DNA of 64,000 nucleotides from CAKRPJ01 sp934376955 (GTDB taxonomy: Bacteria; Bacillota; Clostridia; Lachnospirales; Lachnospiraceae): contig CAKRPJ010000010.1 in NCBI GenBank assembly GCA_934376955.1, positions 1 to 64,000 on the forward strand, given 5' to 3'. The notes below the pieces were generated by a model. The model saw nothing but the letters and a program-made list of their open reading frames with translations, did not search any database and was not told the DNA's origin. Shown piece by piece: positions 18,591 through 26,100 of this stretch. Every line of letters begins with the position of its first letter. Position 1 is the first letter of the stretch. The translations under genes and the position numbers were made by a program.

Positions 18591-18612
18591 GGGCAGCTGC
18601 TACCGGCTGCCC
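18591..18612 (+). terminator. Weak intercistronic hairpin between pta and ackA
   Basis: GGGCAGC pairs with GCTGCCC around a loop of 8. It lacks a proper U run (AATAATAATATTTT comes later), so it is more likely an attenuator or processing hairpin than a full stop. Confidence 0.45.
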
Positions 18613-18648
18613 GGATAAATAATAATATTTTATAAGGAGTTTATTCAA

Positions 18649-19842
18649 ATGAATATTTTAGTTATCAACTGCGGAAGTTCTTCCTTAAAGTACCAGTTAA
18701 TCAATTCTGATACCGAGGCAGTCCTTGCAAAGGGTCTTTGTGAGAGAATCGGCATCGAAGGAAGCCAGATCACATATCAGCCGGCCGGCGGAGAGAAAGA
18801 GGTTACCGTTTCCCCGATGCCGACCCATACTCAGGCTATCCAGATGGTTCTCGACGCTCTTACAAACGCTAAGACAGGCGTTATCAAGAGCCTTGCAGAG
18901 GTAGGCGCAGTTGGACATCGTGTCGTACATGGCGGTGAGAAGTTCACCTCCTCCACACTTATCACAGATGAGGCCATCAAGGCCATCGAGGAGTGTAACG
19001 ATCTTGCTCCGCTTCACAACCCGGCTAACCTGATCGGTATCCGTGCATGCCAGGAGCTTATGCCGAACGTACCGATGGTTGCTGTATTCGATACCGCTTT
19101 CCATCAGACAATGCCGGAGGAGGCATACCTTTACGGCCTTCCCTATGAGTATTACGAGAAATACAAAGTAAGAAGATACGGTTTCCACGGAACATCCCAC
19201 AGCTTCGTATCCAAGAGAGCAGCTGAGGTTGCAGGAAAGCCTTACGAAGATTTAAAGATCATCGTTTGCCACCTCGGAAACGGCGCCAGCCTTTCTGCTG
19301 TAAAGAACGGCAAATCTGTTGATACCAGCATGGGTCTTACTCCTCTTGAGGGACTTATCATGGGAACACGTTCCGGTGATATGGATCCGGCTATTATGGA
19401 ATACATTTCCAAGAAGGAAAACCTCGACATTGCAGGCGTTATGAACGTTCTGAACAAGAAATCCGGCGTTCTTGGTCTTTCCGGTGTTTCCAGTGACTTC
19501 CGTGACATCGAGGAAGCTGCTGAGGCAGGAAACGACCGCGCTGCAAAGGCTCTTGCTGCATACAACTACCGTGTTGTTAAGTACATCGGCGCTTACACAG
19601 CAGCTATGGACGGTGTTGATGTGATCGCCTTCACCGCAGGTCTTGGCGAAAACGGCAAGTCCATGAGAAAGGCTGTCTGCGAGCACTTATCCTATCTTGG
19701 CATCAAGATCGATGATGAGGCAAACAGCGTAAGAGGCAAGGATATCGTAATCTCCACACCGGATTCCAAGGTTAAGGTTATGGTTATCCCGACAAACGAG
19801 GAGCTTGCAATTGCAAGAGAGACACTTGCTCTTGTTAAATAA
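18649..19842 (+). CDS. ackA: Acetate kinase
   Basis: Acetate kinase makes ATP and acetate from acetyl phosphate. The 397-residue protein carries the family signatures VINCGSSSLKY at residues 4-14, RRYGFHGTSH, LGNGASLSAV, GTRSGDMDP and FTAGLGENG. It follows pta. In this organism it can also harvest acetyl phosphate from the glycine reductase encoded near the end of the window, a metabolic link that is inference from the known pathway. TAAGGAG lies upstream of the start. Confidence 0.97.
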   Translation: MNILVINCGSSSLKYQLINSDTEAVLAKGLCERIGIEGSQITYQPAGGEKEVTVSPMPTHTQAIQMVLDALTNAKTGVIKSLAEVGAVGHRVVHGGEKFTSSTLITDEAIKAIEECNDLAPLHNPANLIGIRACQELMPNVPMVAVFDTAFHQTMPEEAYLYGLPYEYYEKYKVRRYGFHGTSHSFVSKRAAEVAGKPYEDLKIIVCHLGNGASLSAVKNGKSVDTSMGLTPLEGLIMGTRSGDMDPAIMEYISKKENLDIAGVMNVLNKKSGVLGLSGVSSDFRDIEEAAEAGNDRAAKALAAYNYRVVKYIGAYTAAMDGVDVIAFTAGLGENGKSMRKAVCEHLSYLGIKIDDEANSVRGKDIVISTPDSKVKVMVIPTNEELAIARETLALVK

Positions 19843-19870
19843 TTAAGGCTAAATTTACAGATCGGATCCG

Positions 19871-19912
19871 GCCCATTTTGCGACTGCACTTTGATACGGC
19901 TGCAAAATGGGC
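19871..19912 (+). terminator. Hairpin after ackA
   Basis: GCCCATTTTGC at 19871-19881 pairs perfectly with GCAAAATGGGC at 19902-19912. The following sequence (TGTATAATTT) is only moderately U-rich, so termination is likely but not certain. Confidence 0.65.
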
Positions 19913-19955
19913 TGTATAATTTAGAAAAATCTGTAAAAAATTATTCAATTACAGG

Positions 19956-19984
19956 TTGACAAATCGTGGATGGATATGTATAAT
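19956..19984 (+). promoter_or_regulatory. Consensus sigma-A promoter of yceD-rpmF
   Basis: TTGACA (19956-19961) and TATAAT (19979-19984) are both perfect, with the ideal 17-base spacer. Confidence 0.92.
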
Positions 19985-20012
19985 ATCTATCGTGCGTATT
20001 AGGGGAGATAAT

Positions 20013-20540
20013 ATGCTGATTAATTTATCTGAAGTGTTTACCCAGGAAGGTAAGGAAAAGAGCTGGAAGGTTCCCTTTGAGCTTAAGGCTTACGAGGGGG
20101 CAGAAGGAACGTTTCCGGTGGTATCATCCGATCCGATTACGGTAACGGTGAAAAATCTCGGAAACAGAAAGCTTTCCCTTTCCGGACAAACCAAAGTTAC
20201 ATTATCCATTCCCTGTTCCAGATGTCTGGAGCCTGTTGAATATCCCTGTGAGATTTCATTTGATCAGGAGTTGGATATGAAGGTTTCTGAAAAAGACAGG
20301 GTGAACGATTTAGATGAACAATCTTATTTAACTGGCTATAATCTGGATGCAGACCAGCTGGTTTGTAATGAACTCTCATTGAGCCTGCCTATGAAGGTCC
20401 TGTGCAAAGAAGATTGCAAAGGGATTTGTAATAGATGTGGAGCAAATCTCAATTATGAGACTTGCGGCTGCGATACCAGGTCGCTCGATCCGAGGATGGC
20501 AGTTATCCAGGATATTTTTAAACAGTTTAAGGAGGTGTAA
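20013..20540 (+). CDS. yceD: DUF177/YceD family protein
   Basis: The 175-residue protein belongs to the DUF177 (YceD) family, which is nearly always encoded just upstream of rpmF and is linked to 23S rRNA or large-subunit maturation in bacteria and plastids. Visible hallmarks are the mid-protein phrase IPCSRCLEPVEYPC and the C-terminal Cys cluster CKGICNRCGANLN. The ATG at 20013 lies about 22 bases after the expected transcription start and has AGGGGAG upstream. Extending the frame upstream to 19956 would run into the promoter. It sits two bases before rpmF. Confidence 0.92.
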   Translation: MLINLSEVFTQEGKEKSWKVPFELKAYEGAEGTFPVVSSDPITVTVKNLGNRKLSLSGQTKVTLSIPCSRCLEPVEYPCEISFDQELDMKVSEKDRVNDLDEQSYLTGYNLDADQLVCNELSLSLPMKVLCKEDCKGICNRCGANLNYETCGCDTRSLDPRMAVIQDIFKQFKEV

Positions 20541-20542
20541 CC

Positions 20543-20725
20543 ATGTCTATCTGTCCAAAGAATAAATCTTCTAAAGCAAGAAGAGACAGCCGTAGAGCAA
20601 ACTGGAAGATGAGTGCTCCGAACCTTGTTAAGTGCAGCAAATGCGGCGCATTAATGATGCCTCATAGAGTATGCAAGGCTTGCGGCAGCTACAATAAGCG
20701 TGAGATCGTTAAGGTTGAAGACTAA
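20543..20725 (+). CDS. rpmF: Ribosomal protein L32
   Basis: The 60-residue L32 protein of the large ribosomal subunit has the N-terminal basic segment (SICPKNKSSKARRDSRRA) and the zinc ribbon C-x2-C...C-x2-C (CSKCGALMMPHRVCKACG). All four cysteines are present, so this is the zinc-binding form. Translation follows yceD after two bases, with AAGGAGG inside the yceD end. A terminator and a hairpin-rich element follow. Confidence 0.97.
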   Translation: MSICPKNKSSKARRDSRRANWKMSAPNLVKCSKCGALMMPHRVCKACGSYNKREIVKVED

Positions 20726-20764
20726 TTCAAGATCGTTTTCAATGCTATATTTTTTCAAAGGGTG

Positions 20765-20806
20765 AAAAGGGAGTGTCAGTCGTAGGATTGATATTCCCTT
20801 TTTTAT
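20765..20806 (+). terminator. Terminator of rpmF
   Basis: AAAAGGGA at 20765-20772 pairs with TCCCTTTT at 20795-20802, with more T residues following. Its right arm overlaps the left arm of the larger hairpin at 20799-20846. Confidence 0.7.
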
Positions 20807-20936
20807 GTGACAGGAAATTCTGAGGAATTCCCTGTCACATAAAAAAGGCACTAACGTGCCAAAGATGCGCACTTGCGCGAAGATGTAGATTGTCGCAAGC
20901 GACCGCGCAAGGCGCGAGAATGTGCCAAGGCACATT
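20799..20936 (+). repeat. Hairpin-array element between rpmF and hom
   Basis: One long hairpin is followed by five short, tightly packed palindromes. The first pairs TTTTTTATGTGACAGG with CCTGTCACATAAAAAA (arms 20799-20820 and 20825-20846, loop TGAG, one mismatch). Then come GGCAC/GTGCC (20847-20860), GCGC/GCGC (20867-20878), GTCGC/GCGAC (20892-20903), CGCGC/GCGCG (20904-20916) and AATGTGCC/GGCACATT (20919-20936). Loops are only 2-4 bases. No protein is encoded. It could work as a terminator or RNA-stability element ahead of hom, or be a non-coding mobile repeat. Confidence 0.8.
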
Positions 20937-20969
20937 CTTTCTCATATAAAGACAGCAGGAGAGTGCAGA

Positions 20970-22259
20970 ATGAATAATAACAAGATCAAGGCCGCCCTTT
21001 TGGGAGCGGGAACGGTAGGAAGCGGAGTATATGTATTGTCCGGTATGCTGGCTGACGAAATGGTACAAAAGACCGGAGGAAGTTTTGAGATCAAAAAGGT
21101 TCTTGTCCGCGATATATCCAAGGAGAGGGATGGGATCCCGAGAGAGGTTCTTACCGACAATTGGAAGGAAATTCTGGAGGATCCGGAGATTCGGATCGTG
21201 ATCGAGGTCATGGGCGGCATCGAACCGGCAAGAACCTATATTACAGAAGCCATCAAGGCCGGAAAGCAGGTGGTTTCTGCCAACAAGGATCTGCTGGCAG
21301 ATTACGGACAGGAGCTCTTAAGGCTTGCAGAAGAAAATGCCGTCGATCTGCAGTTTGAAGCGGCAGTAGCCGGAGCGATCCCCATCATCCGACCGTTAAA
21401 GCAGAATATGACCGCCAGCCTTTTAACGGAGGTTATGGGAATCGTCAACGGTACGACAAACTATATCCTTACAAAAATGTCCGAAGAAGGTATGGATTAT
21501 AAGGAGGCTTTAAATATGGCCGCCGAGTTGGGCTATGCGGAAGCCGATCCCACCTCAGATGTCGAGGGGTATGACGCTGGGCGGAAGATGGCTATATTGG
21601 CCTCCCTCGCCTATAGCTCTGAAGTGGTCTTTTCCGATGTCTACACCGAGGGCATCACTCATCTGACAGCAGACGATGTATATTATGCCCGTGAGTTTGG
21701 ATATGTCATCAAGCTGGTGGGCATTGCAAAGAAGGATAAAGATTCTCTCGAGGTTAAAGTACATCCCATGCTGATCCCGGAGCACCATCCTCTCGCTACC
21801 GTGCGTGACTCCTTCAACGCGGTCTTTATGCATGGTGATGCCAGTGACGATGCCATGTTTATGGGACGCGGTGCCGGAAAGATGCCGACGGCCAGCGCCG
21901 TTATGGGAGATGCCGTCACTGTCCTGAGAAATCTTCTCCACGATAACTGCGGCTGGAACGGCGGTATCGCATACAAAAAGATCCCGGTGAAGCCCATCGA
22001 GGAGACAAAGAGCCGCTTCTTCCTCCGTATTCTTGTGCAGGAAAAGCCGGGCGCTCTCGGAAATATCGCGACAGTCCTCGGAAAAAACGATGTAAGTATC
22101 GATCATGTGGTAGCAAAACATACCGTACAGGGCTTTAACGAGCTTGTCATCATTACCGGCTCTGTGATGGAAGGCGATTTTAACCATGCCCTTTCTTCCT
22201 TGGAAAAGATGTCAGATGTGAAACAGATCTGTGCGAAAATTCGTGTTTATTCGGAATAA
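20970..22259 (+). CDS. hom: Homoserine dehydrogenase
   Basis: The enzyme reduces aspartate semialdehyde to homoserine, the branch point to threonine and methionine. The 429-residue protein has an N-terminal Rossmann motif (LLGAGTVGSGVY, about residues 9-20) and the catalytic segment GIVNGTTNYILTKM. EADPTSDVEGYDAGRKMAILA follows, and a C-terminal ACT domain (FFLRILVQEKPGALGNIATV) suits feedback control by threonine. The start at 20970 follows GCAGGAGAG. The frame is open further upstream, but that would run into the hairpin array. Confidence 0.96.
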   Translation: MNNNKIKAALLGAGTVGSGVYVLSGMLADEMVQKTGGSFEIKKVLVRDISKERDGIPREVLTDNWKEILEDPEIRIVIEVMGGIEPARTYITEAIKAGKQVVSANKDLLADYGQELLRLAEENAVDLQFEAAVAGAIPIIRPLKQNMTASLLTEVMGIVNGTTNYILTKMSEEGMDYKEALNMAAELGYAEADPTSDVEGYDAGRKMAILASLAYSSEVVFSDVYTEGITHLTADDVYYAREFGYVIKLVGIAKKDKDSLEVKVHPMLIPEHHPLATVRDSFNAVFMHGDASDDAMFMGRGAGKMPTASAVMGDAVTVLRNLLHDNCGWNGGIAYKKIPVKPIEETKSRFFLRILVQEKPGALGNIATVLGKNDVSIDHVVAKHTVQGFNELVIITGSVMEGDFNHALSSLEKMSDVKQICAKIRVYSE

Positions 22260-22307
22260 TATCAAAACAATTATGCAGTTCTGTATGATTGGATTGAATA
22301 TAGATTC

Positions 22308-22336
22308 TTGACATTTTATAGGGATAGTGGTACTAT
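22308..22336 (+). promoter_or_regulatory. Promoter of the peptide-modification cluster
   Basis: A perfect TTGACA (22308-22313) and TACTAT (22331-22336) are 17 bases apart, 35 bases before the small peptide start. It gives the cluster a transcript separate from hom. Confidence 0.75.
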
Positions 22337-22370
22337 TTTGTAAAGATATTCAAAGAAAGGAGAATCCGCT

Positions 22371-22472
22371 ATGAATAAATATGAAAGACCGGAGGCAGAG
22401 GTTGTTATTTTTGAAAGCGTTGATGTTGTGGCAACATCTGGTACTTCTGCTCCTGTTTATACAACGGGTTAG
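22371..22472 (+). CDS. 33-residue putative precursor peptide
   Basis: A short gene too small for usual ORF cutoffs. It begins MNKYERPEAEVVIFE, continues SVDVVATSG and ends TSAPVYTTG. It has its own promoter, an AGGAGA ribosome site seven bases upstream of ATG and a terminator-like hairpin just after. The N-terminal half is charged and leader-like. The last 14 residues are rich in Ser, Thr and Gly, a reasonable core for phosphorylation, glycosylation or other change. It is followed by a PqqD-like protein, a kinase-like domain, a peptidase and an exporter, which is the company a RiPP precursor keeps. The precursor role is inference. Short Lachnospiraceae peptides of the KYE(K/R)PE type are familiar to me, but their function is not established. 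Confidence 0.75.
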   Translation: MNKYERPEAEVVIFESVDVVATSGTSAPVYTTG

Positions 22473-22489
22473 AATCTTGTCGGAAAAAA

Positions 22490-22527
22490 CAAAAAGGTAT
22501 GTATCCGCCGATATATACCTTTTTTTA
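22490..22527 (+). terminator. Attenuator-type terminator after the precursor gene
   Basis: AAAAAGGTATGTAT (22491-22504) pairs with ATATATACCTTTTT with one G-U pair, loop CCGCCG, and ends in a T run. Placed between the peptide and the enzyme genes, it would let the peptide be made in excess of the enzymes. Confidence 0.82.
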
Positions 22528-22570
22528 ATATCACTAATACTAATATCACTAATGCGAAAGGGGATATGAT

Positions 22571-22834
22571 ATGAAGGTCAGATCCGGCTTTAAACTAATG
22601 AAGGTAGGTATCCAAAATCTTGTGGTTGCGGTGGATGAACGGGCGGAGGAGTTTAACGGGATGGTTCGCCTCAATCCGACGGGTGCCTTTCTCTGGGAAT
22701 TTCTCGTAAAAGGAGCAGAAAAAGAAGAACTTGTGGCTGCCCTCCTCTCTGAATATGAGATCGATAAAGAAACCGCAGAGACTGATGTAGACCGTTTCCT
22801 TTCTATCTTGACCGATAACGGGATTTTGGAGTAA
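22571..22834 (+). CDS. PqqD-like peptide-binding protein
   Basis: The 87-residue protein matches the PqqD fold: a VRLNPTGAFLWEFL core (the N-x-T/S-G-x-x-I/L-W-x-L signature) followed by helices and DVDRFLSILTDNGILE. PqqD-like domains (RiPP recognition elements) bind the leader of a precursor peptide and hand it to tailoring enzymes. It lies about 100 bases after the small peptide gene and 7 bases before the glycosyltransferase-kinase fusion. The function in this cluster is inferred from those neighbours. GAAAGGGG precedes the ATG. Confidence 0.9.
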   Translation: MKVRSGFKLMKVGIQNLVVAVDERAEEFNGMVRLNPTGAFLWEFLVKGAEKEELVAALLSEYEIDKETAETDVDRFLSILTDNGILE

Positions 22835-22841
22835 ATACGCT

Positions 22842-24482
22842 ATGAATATATTGATGGCGTTTGAATCGGAATACAGGAAACCGGCTATGGTGACCATGTA
22901 TTCTCTGCTCTGCAATAACGATCGTGATATAACCTTTTATATTATCTATTCGAGGCTGACCAAAGAGGAAAGACTTCTGCTTACTGAGCTGGCGGAAAGC
23001 ACCGGCCATGGAAGCTGTGTCTTTCTCCCGGTACCGGAAGAAGCTTACCGGGATCTTCCGACCTTCTTCTGGATCTCGGCGGAAACCTATTATCGCCTCA
23101 TGGCCCAGAAGCTGCTTCCCGAAAGTGTGGATCGTATCCTCTGGCTGGATGCCGATATTGTAGTCTGCGGTGATATCACGGAATTTTATGATCAGGATTT
23201 TGAGGGGAACCTTCTGGTGGCCTGCTCGGTCTGGGAGGAAGGAGTTGTCCGCAGAGAATTAAACCAGCTGACCCTTCCGCCGGATGCCAGATATTTTAAT
23301 GCCGGTGTCCTCCTATATAATATGACCGCCCAGAGAAAGCAGCTGGATCCGGAGGTTTATACAGAATATCTCAAGGTTTTCGGAAAACGTCTCGTCTACG
23401 CAGATCAGGATGTCCTGAATGCCGTCTTCTATAGCTGTGTAAAATTCGCAGACCCATTGCAGTATAATTGTTTCACCAATGCTCTGGATCAATATCCGCC
23501 TGAGAAAAGAAGAACGCTTCTCAAGCAGTGCCGCATCCTCCATTACAATGGAAGCTCAAAGCCCTGGAATAAGGGGTATTGCTTTATAGGATCCCATATA
23601 TTCCGGAAATATGCCCTTTCCTTTCCGGAGTATTCCTATTTGACGGATCCGGATTGGAGAAAGCAGGAGGATAAGGCAAGGCGCCGTCATCTCTATGATA
23701 AGAAAAAAACAGGGAAAAAAGAGCAGAGTATCCTCCGATATTCCTTTGTGATGGAAATCGCAGGAAAAAAAGTGCGTGTGATCCATCAGTATCAGAAGGT
23801 TTTGAATCACTGCAAAAAATATCTTACTGCCTCGAAGGATGCCGATCTTGAGATCTCCGTGACGGAAAGCGATCTGGAATACGAGAAAAAGCAATATGAA
23901 GCAGCCTGCAGGGCAGAAAACAGGGAAGTCTCCGCCATAAGCAAGGAGGAGCTTGAGATGGCAGCAGTAAACCGAAGGCTGGCAGACGTTCTTCTCGATT
24001 TTAATACGGTGCTGGTCCACGGGGCCGCGGCAGGAGTTGACGGGCAGGCTTATCTTTTCTGCGCCAAAAGCGGCACAGGAAAAACGACCCATATCAATCT
24101 CTGGCGTGAGGTTTTCGGAGACAGGCTGACGATAATAAACGGAGACAAGCCGTTTTTACAGATCGGCGAGAAGATTACGGTGTATGGTTCCCCCTGGTGC
24201 GGGAAGGAAGGCGAGAATACAAACTGTGCCTATCCTCTAGCGGCGATCTGTCTGATAAAGCGAGGCACGAAAAATGAGATCCGAAGGATCTCGCCGGACG
24301 AGGCATTTGTCCTCATGATGTCCCATATATACCGTTTCCGGGAACAGGAGAAGGCAAAGAAGCTTCTGACCCTTGTTGCAGAGCTCTGTGAAACCCTTCC
24401 GGTCTATGAGCTTACTGCGCTTCCCAATGCTGATGCCGCCCGCCTTTCCTATGAAACAATGACAATGGGGAGGTCAAAATGA
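22842..24482 (+). CDS. GT8 glycosyltransferase fused to an HPr-kinase-like domain
   Basis: This is a 546-residue two-domain protein. Residues 1 to about 275 form a family 8 glycosyltransferase, with the metal-binding DAD at 103-105 (LWLDADIVVCG), RYFNAGVLLYN, DQDVLNAVF and the C-terminal HYNGSSKPWNKG. Residues from about 295 form an HPr-kinase/PEPCK-like P-loop domain with VLVHGAAAGVDGQAYLF and the Walker A motif SGTGKTT at 410-416. HPr-kinase-like proteins phosphorylate the peptide in some lasso-peptide clusters. A single ORF carrying both activities suggests linked glycosylation and phosphorylation of one substrate, most simply the 33-residue peptide. It overlaps the peptidase gene by four bases. 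The substrate is not known. Confidence 0.87.
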   Translation: MNILMAFESEYRKPAMVTMYSLLCNNDRDITFYIIYSRLTKEERLLLTELAESTGHGSCVFLPVPEEAYRDLPTFFWISAETYYRLMAQKLLPESVDRILWLDADIVVCGDITEFYDQDFEGNLLVACSVWEEGVVRRELNQLTLPPDARYFNAGVLLYNMTAQRKQLDPEVYTEYLKVFGKRLVYADQDVLNAVFYSCVKFADPLQYNCFTNALDQYPPEKRRTLLKQCRILHYNGSSKPWNKGYCFIGSHIFRKYALSFPEYSYLTDPDWRKQEDKARRRHLYDKKKTGKKEQSILRYSFVMEIAGKKVRVIHQYQKVLNHCKKYLTASKDADLEISVTESDLEYEKKQYEAACRAENREVSAISKEELEMAAVNRRLADVLLDFNTVLVHGAAAGVDGQAYLFCAKSGTGKTTHINLWREVFGDRLTIINGDKPFLQIGEKITVYGSPWCGKEGENTNCAYPLAAICLIKRGTKNEIRRISPDEAFVLMMSHIYRFREQEKAKKLLTLVAELCETLPVYELTALPNADAARLSYETMTMGRSK

Positions 24483-24940
24483 GATCCGCGATCCTGGAGG
24501 AGCTGGATAAAAACGGGATGACTGTCTGCACAACAAAAGGGGACAGCATGGAGCCCCTCCTTGCCAATAGACGGGATATCGTAACGATACGGAAAACAAA
24601 GCCCGGAGAACGCCTGAAAAAATATGACGTTCCCCTTTATATGCGGGACGGAGGCTCAAATTATGTCCTCCACCGGATCATCCGGGTCCGTAAGGAGGAC
24701 TATGTGATCTGCGGGGACAACCGGTGGAGACCGGAATATGGGATCACAGACCGCAATATTGTCGGCGTGATGACCGGGATCATACGAGACGGTAAAGAGC
24801 TGCCGTTTAAGGGCCTAAAGTATCGTTTGTATGTCCGGCTGTGGTGCGGAGCCTTTCCGGTCAGAGCCCTTTTCCTGCTTTTAAAAGACATCCCAAAGCT
24901 CATCCGAAGGAGAATAAAAAAATGCTCACAGACGACTTGA
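24479..24940 (+). CDS. S26-type (Ser-His) signal peptidase-like protease
   Basis: The 153-residue protein resembles the S24/S26 peptidase fold. The nucleophile motif GDSMEPLL gives Ser23. VLHRIIRV gives His65 in the position of the general base, as in SipW/ER-type enzymes, and the C-terminal box CGDNRW holds Asp80. A Lys general base is not seen. There is no clear N-terminal anchor; a hydrophobic stretch near 123-137 is flanked by basic residues. In this cluster it is the natural candidate to cleave the leader of the small peptide. The stop overlaps the next gene by 19 bases. Confidence 0.83.
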   Translation: MRSAILEELDKNGMTVCTTKGDSMEPLLANRRDIVTIRKTKPGERLKKYDVPLYMRDGGSNYVLHRIIRVRKEDYVICGDNRWRPEYGITDRNIVGVMTGIIRDGKELPFKGLKYRLYVRLWCGAFPVRALFLLLKDIPKLIRRRIKKCSQTT

Positions 24941-26100
24941 AAACATATCTTAACTTTCTGAGACCGGCCGTTTTAAGGCTTTCTTACGCTTCGGCTGATG
25001 GGATCAGTCTGGAGGATACGGTGCTTTTTCCTGTATTTTCCAAAGCCTATGAACAGTCTCAGGCCGAGCTTTTATATACATGGTTTGTGGAGCAGGGCTT
25101 AAAGCTTCCAAAATCTCTGGAAGAACAGCTTAAGCTCTCTTACAATCATGCACTTCACCGAGAGCTTTTAATGAACACGGAGCGGGAGCGCATCTTTGGA
25201 TTTATGGATGAACATCAGATCCTTCACTGTCCTCTAAAGGGGATCCTGATCCAGCCTCTGTATCCGGCTGTCGGAACGCGCTATGCATCTGACAATGACA
25301 TCCTTGTGGATCCGGAGCAATGTGATGAAATAAAAAAATTCATGACCGCCCGCGGCTATAAGTTTTTAGGAAGCACCGGAAAGCACGACGGATATCTGAA
25401 AAATCCCTCTTACCATTTTGAGATGCACAAGACGTTAATGGATGAGATCGAGGAGGAGAGGGAGGCAGCTGCCTACTTAAATGAGATATGGCCGAGATTA
25501 CGCCGTGTCGATCCCACAGGCTTCCTATTTGAGATGACACCGGAGGATTTTTACATTCATCTCTTAGCCCATGCGTTACATCATTATAGAAGCAGAGGTA
25601 CGGGGCTTCGCTATATCGTGGACGTATACTATTATCTGCAAAGCTTCGGAAGCCTCATGGATCAGGAAATGCTTTCGGAGCTTCTAAAGAAGCTTCATCT
25701 TGATGAATTTGAACAGGTACTGCGAAGCCTGTCAGAGAAGCTTTTTTCAAAAGATGCTCTCGCAACGGAATTTACTGCCAAAGAAGAAAATGTCCTCGAA
25801 TATATGTTTCAAGCCGGTTCCCACGGAAATGACAGGCTCCAGGCAAAAAACAGGATTAAAAGCTTCCGCTATAAGTCACGTACCAAGGCCGGAAGAAGAT
25901 GGGAATATGTCATAAAGCGCGCCTTTCCGGAGGCAGACTGGTGGAAGACCTATCATCCGTTTCTGTATAAATACAAGCTGCTGATTCCGTTTTACGCGGT
26001 ATACCGGCTCGGAAAAGGAGTTCTATTCTCCGAATATGGGAGAGAGGAGATCCGGCAGGTGTTCTCCGGCGGAAAGGAAACAAATGATAGAGATCACTAA
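24922..26100 (+). CDS. Nucleotidyltransferase family protein (NTP_transf_5-like)
   Basis: The 392-residue protein resembles the uncharacterised nucleotidyltransferase family PF14907. HCPLKGILIQPLYP (about 102-115) precedes the metal-binding acids in YASDNDILVDP (Asp124, Asp126). HMHK- and HLLAHALHHY-like segments follow. Members recur in RiPP gene clusters, including lasso clusters that also carry an HPr-kinase-like protein, but their chemistry is not settled. The start at 24922 has AAGGAGA 13 bases upstream; the longer frame to 24841 would lie wholly inside the peptidase gene. It overlaps the ABC gene by 17 bases. Confidence 0.83.
   Translation: MLTDDLKTYLNFLRPAVLRLSYASADGISLEDTVLFPVFSKAYEQSQAELLYTWFVEQGLKLPKSLEEQLKLSYNHALHRELLMNTERERIFGFMDEHQILHCPLKGILIQPLYPAVGTRYASDNDILVDPEQCDEIKKFMTARGYKFLGSTGKHDGYLKNPSYHFEMHKTLMDEIEEEREAAAYLNEIWPRLRRVDPTGFLFEMTPEDFYIHLLAHALHHYRSRGTGLRYIVDVYYYLQSFGSLMDQEMLSELLKKLHLDEFEQVLRSLSEKLFSKDALATEFTAKEENVLEYMFQAGSHGNDRLQAKNRIKSFRYKSRTKAGRRWEYVIKRAFPEADWWKTYHPFLYKYKLLIPFYAVYRLGKGVLFSEYGREEIRQVFSGGKETNDRDH

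Noticed and set aside
20847..20936. Possible CRISPR array
   Set aside because: The units are different palindromes with no constant repeat, no spacers of even size and no cas genes.
21555..22187. 210-codon minus-strand ORF
   Set aside because: It is antisense to hom, with a composition expected of a reverse frame.
22371..22472. Lasso peptide precursor
   Set aside because: No asparagine-synthetase-like cyclase or B2-type transglutaminase-like protease is in the cluster, and the tail lacks the Gly1 and Asp/Glu 7-9 layout.
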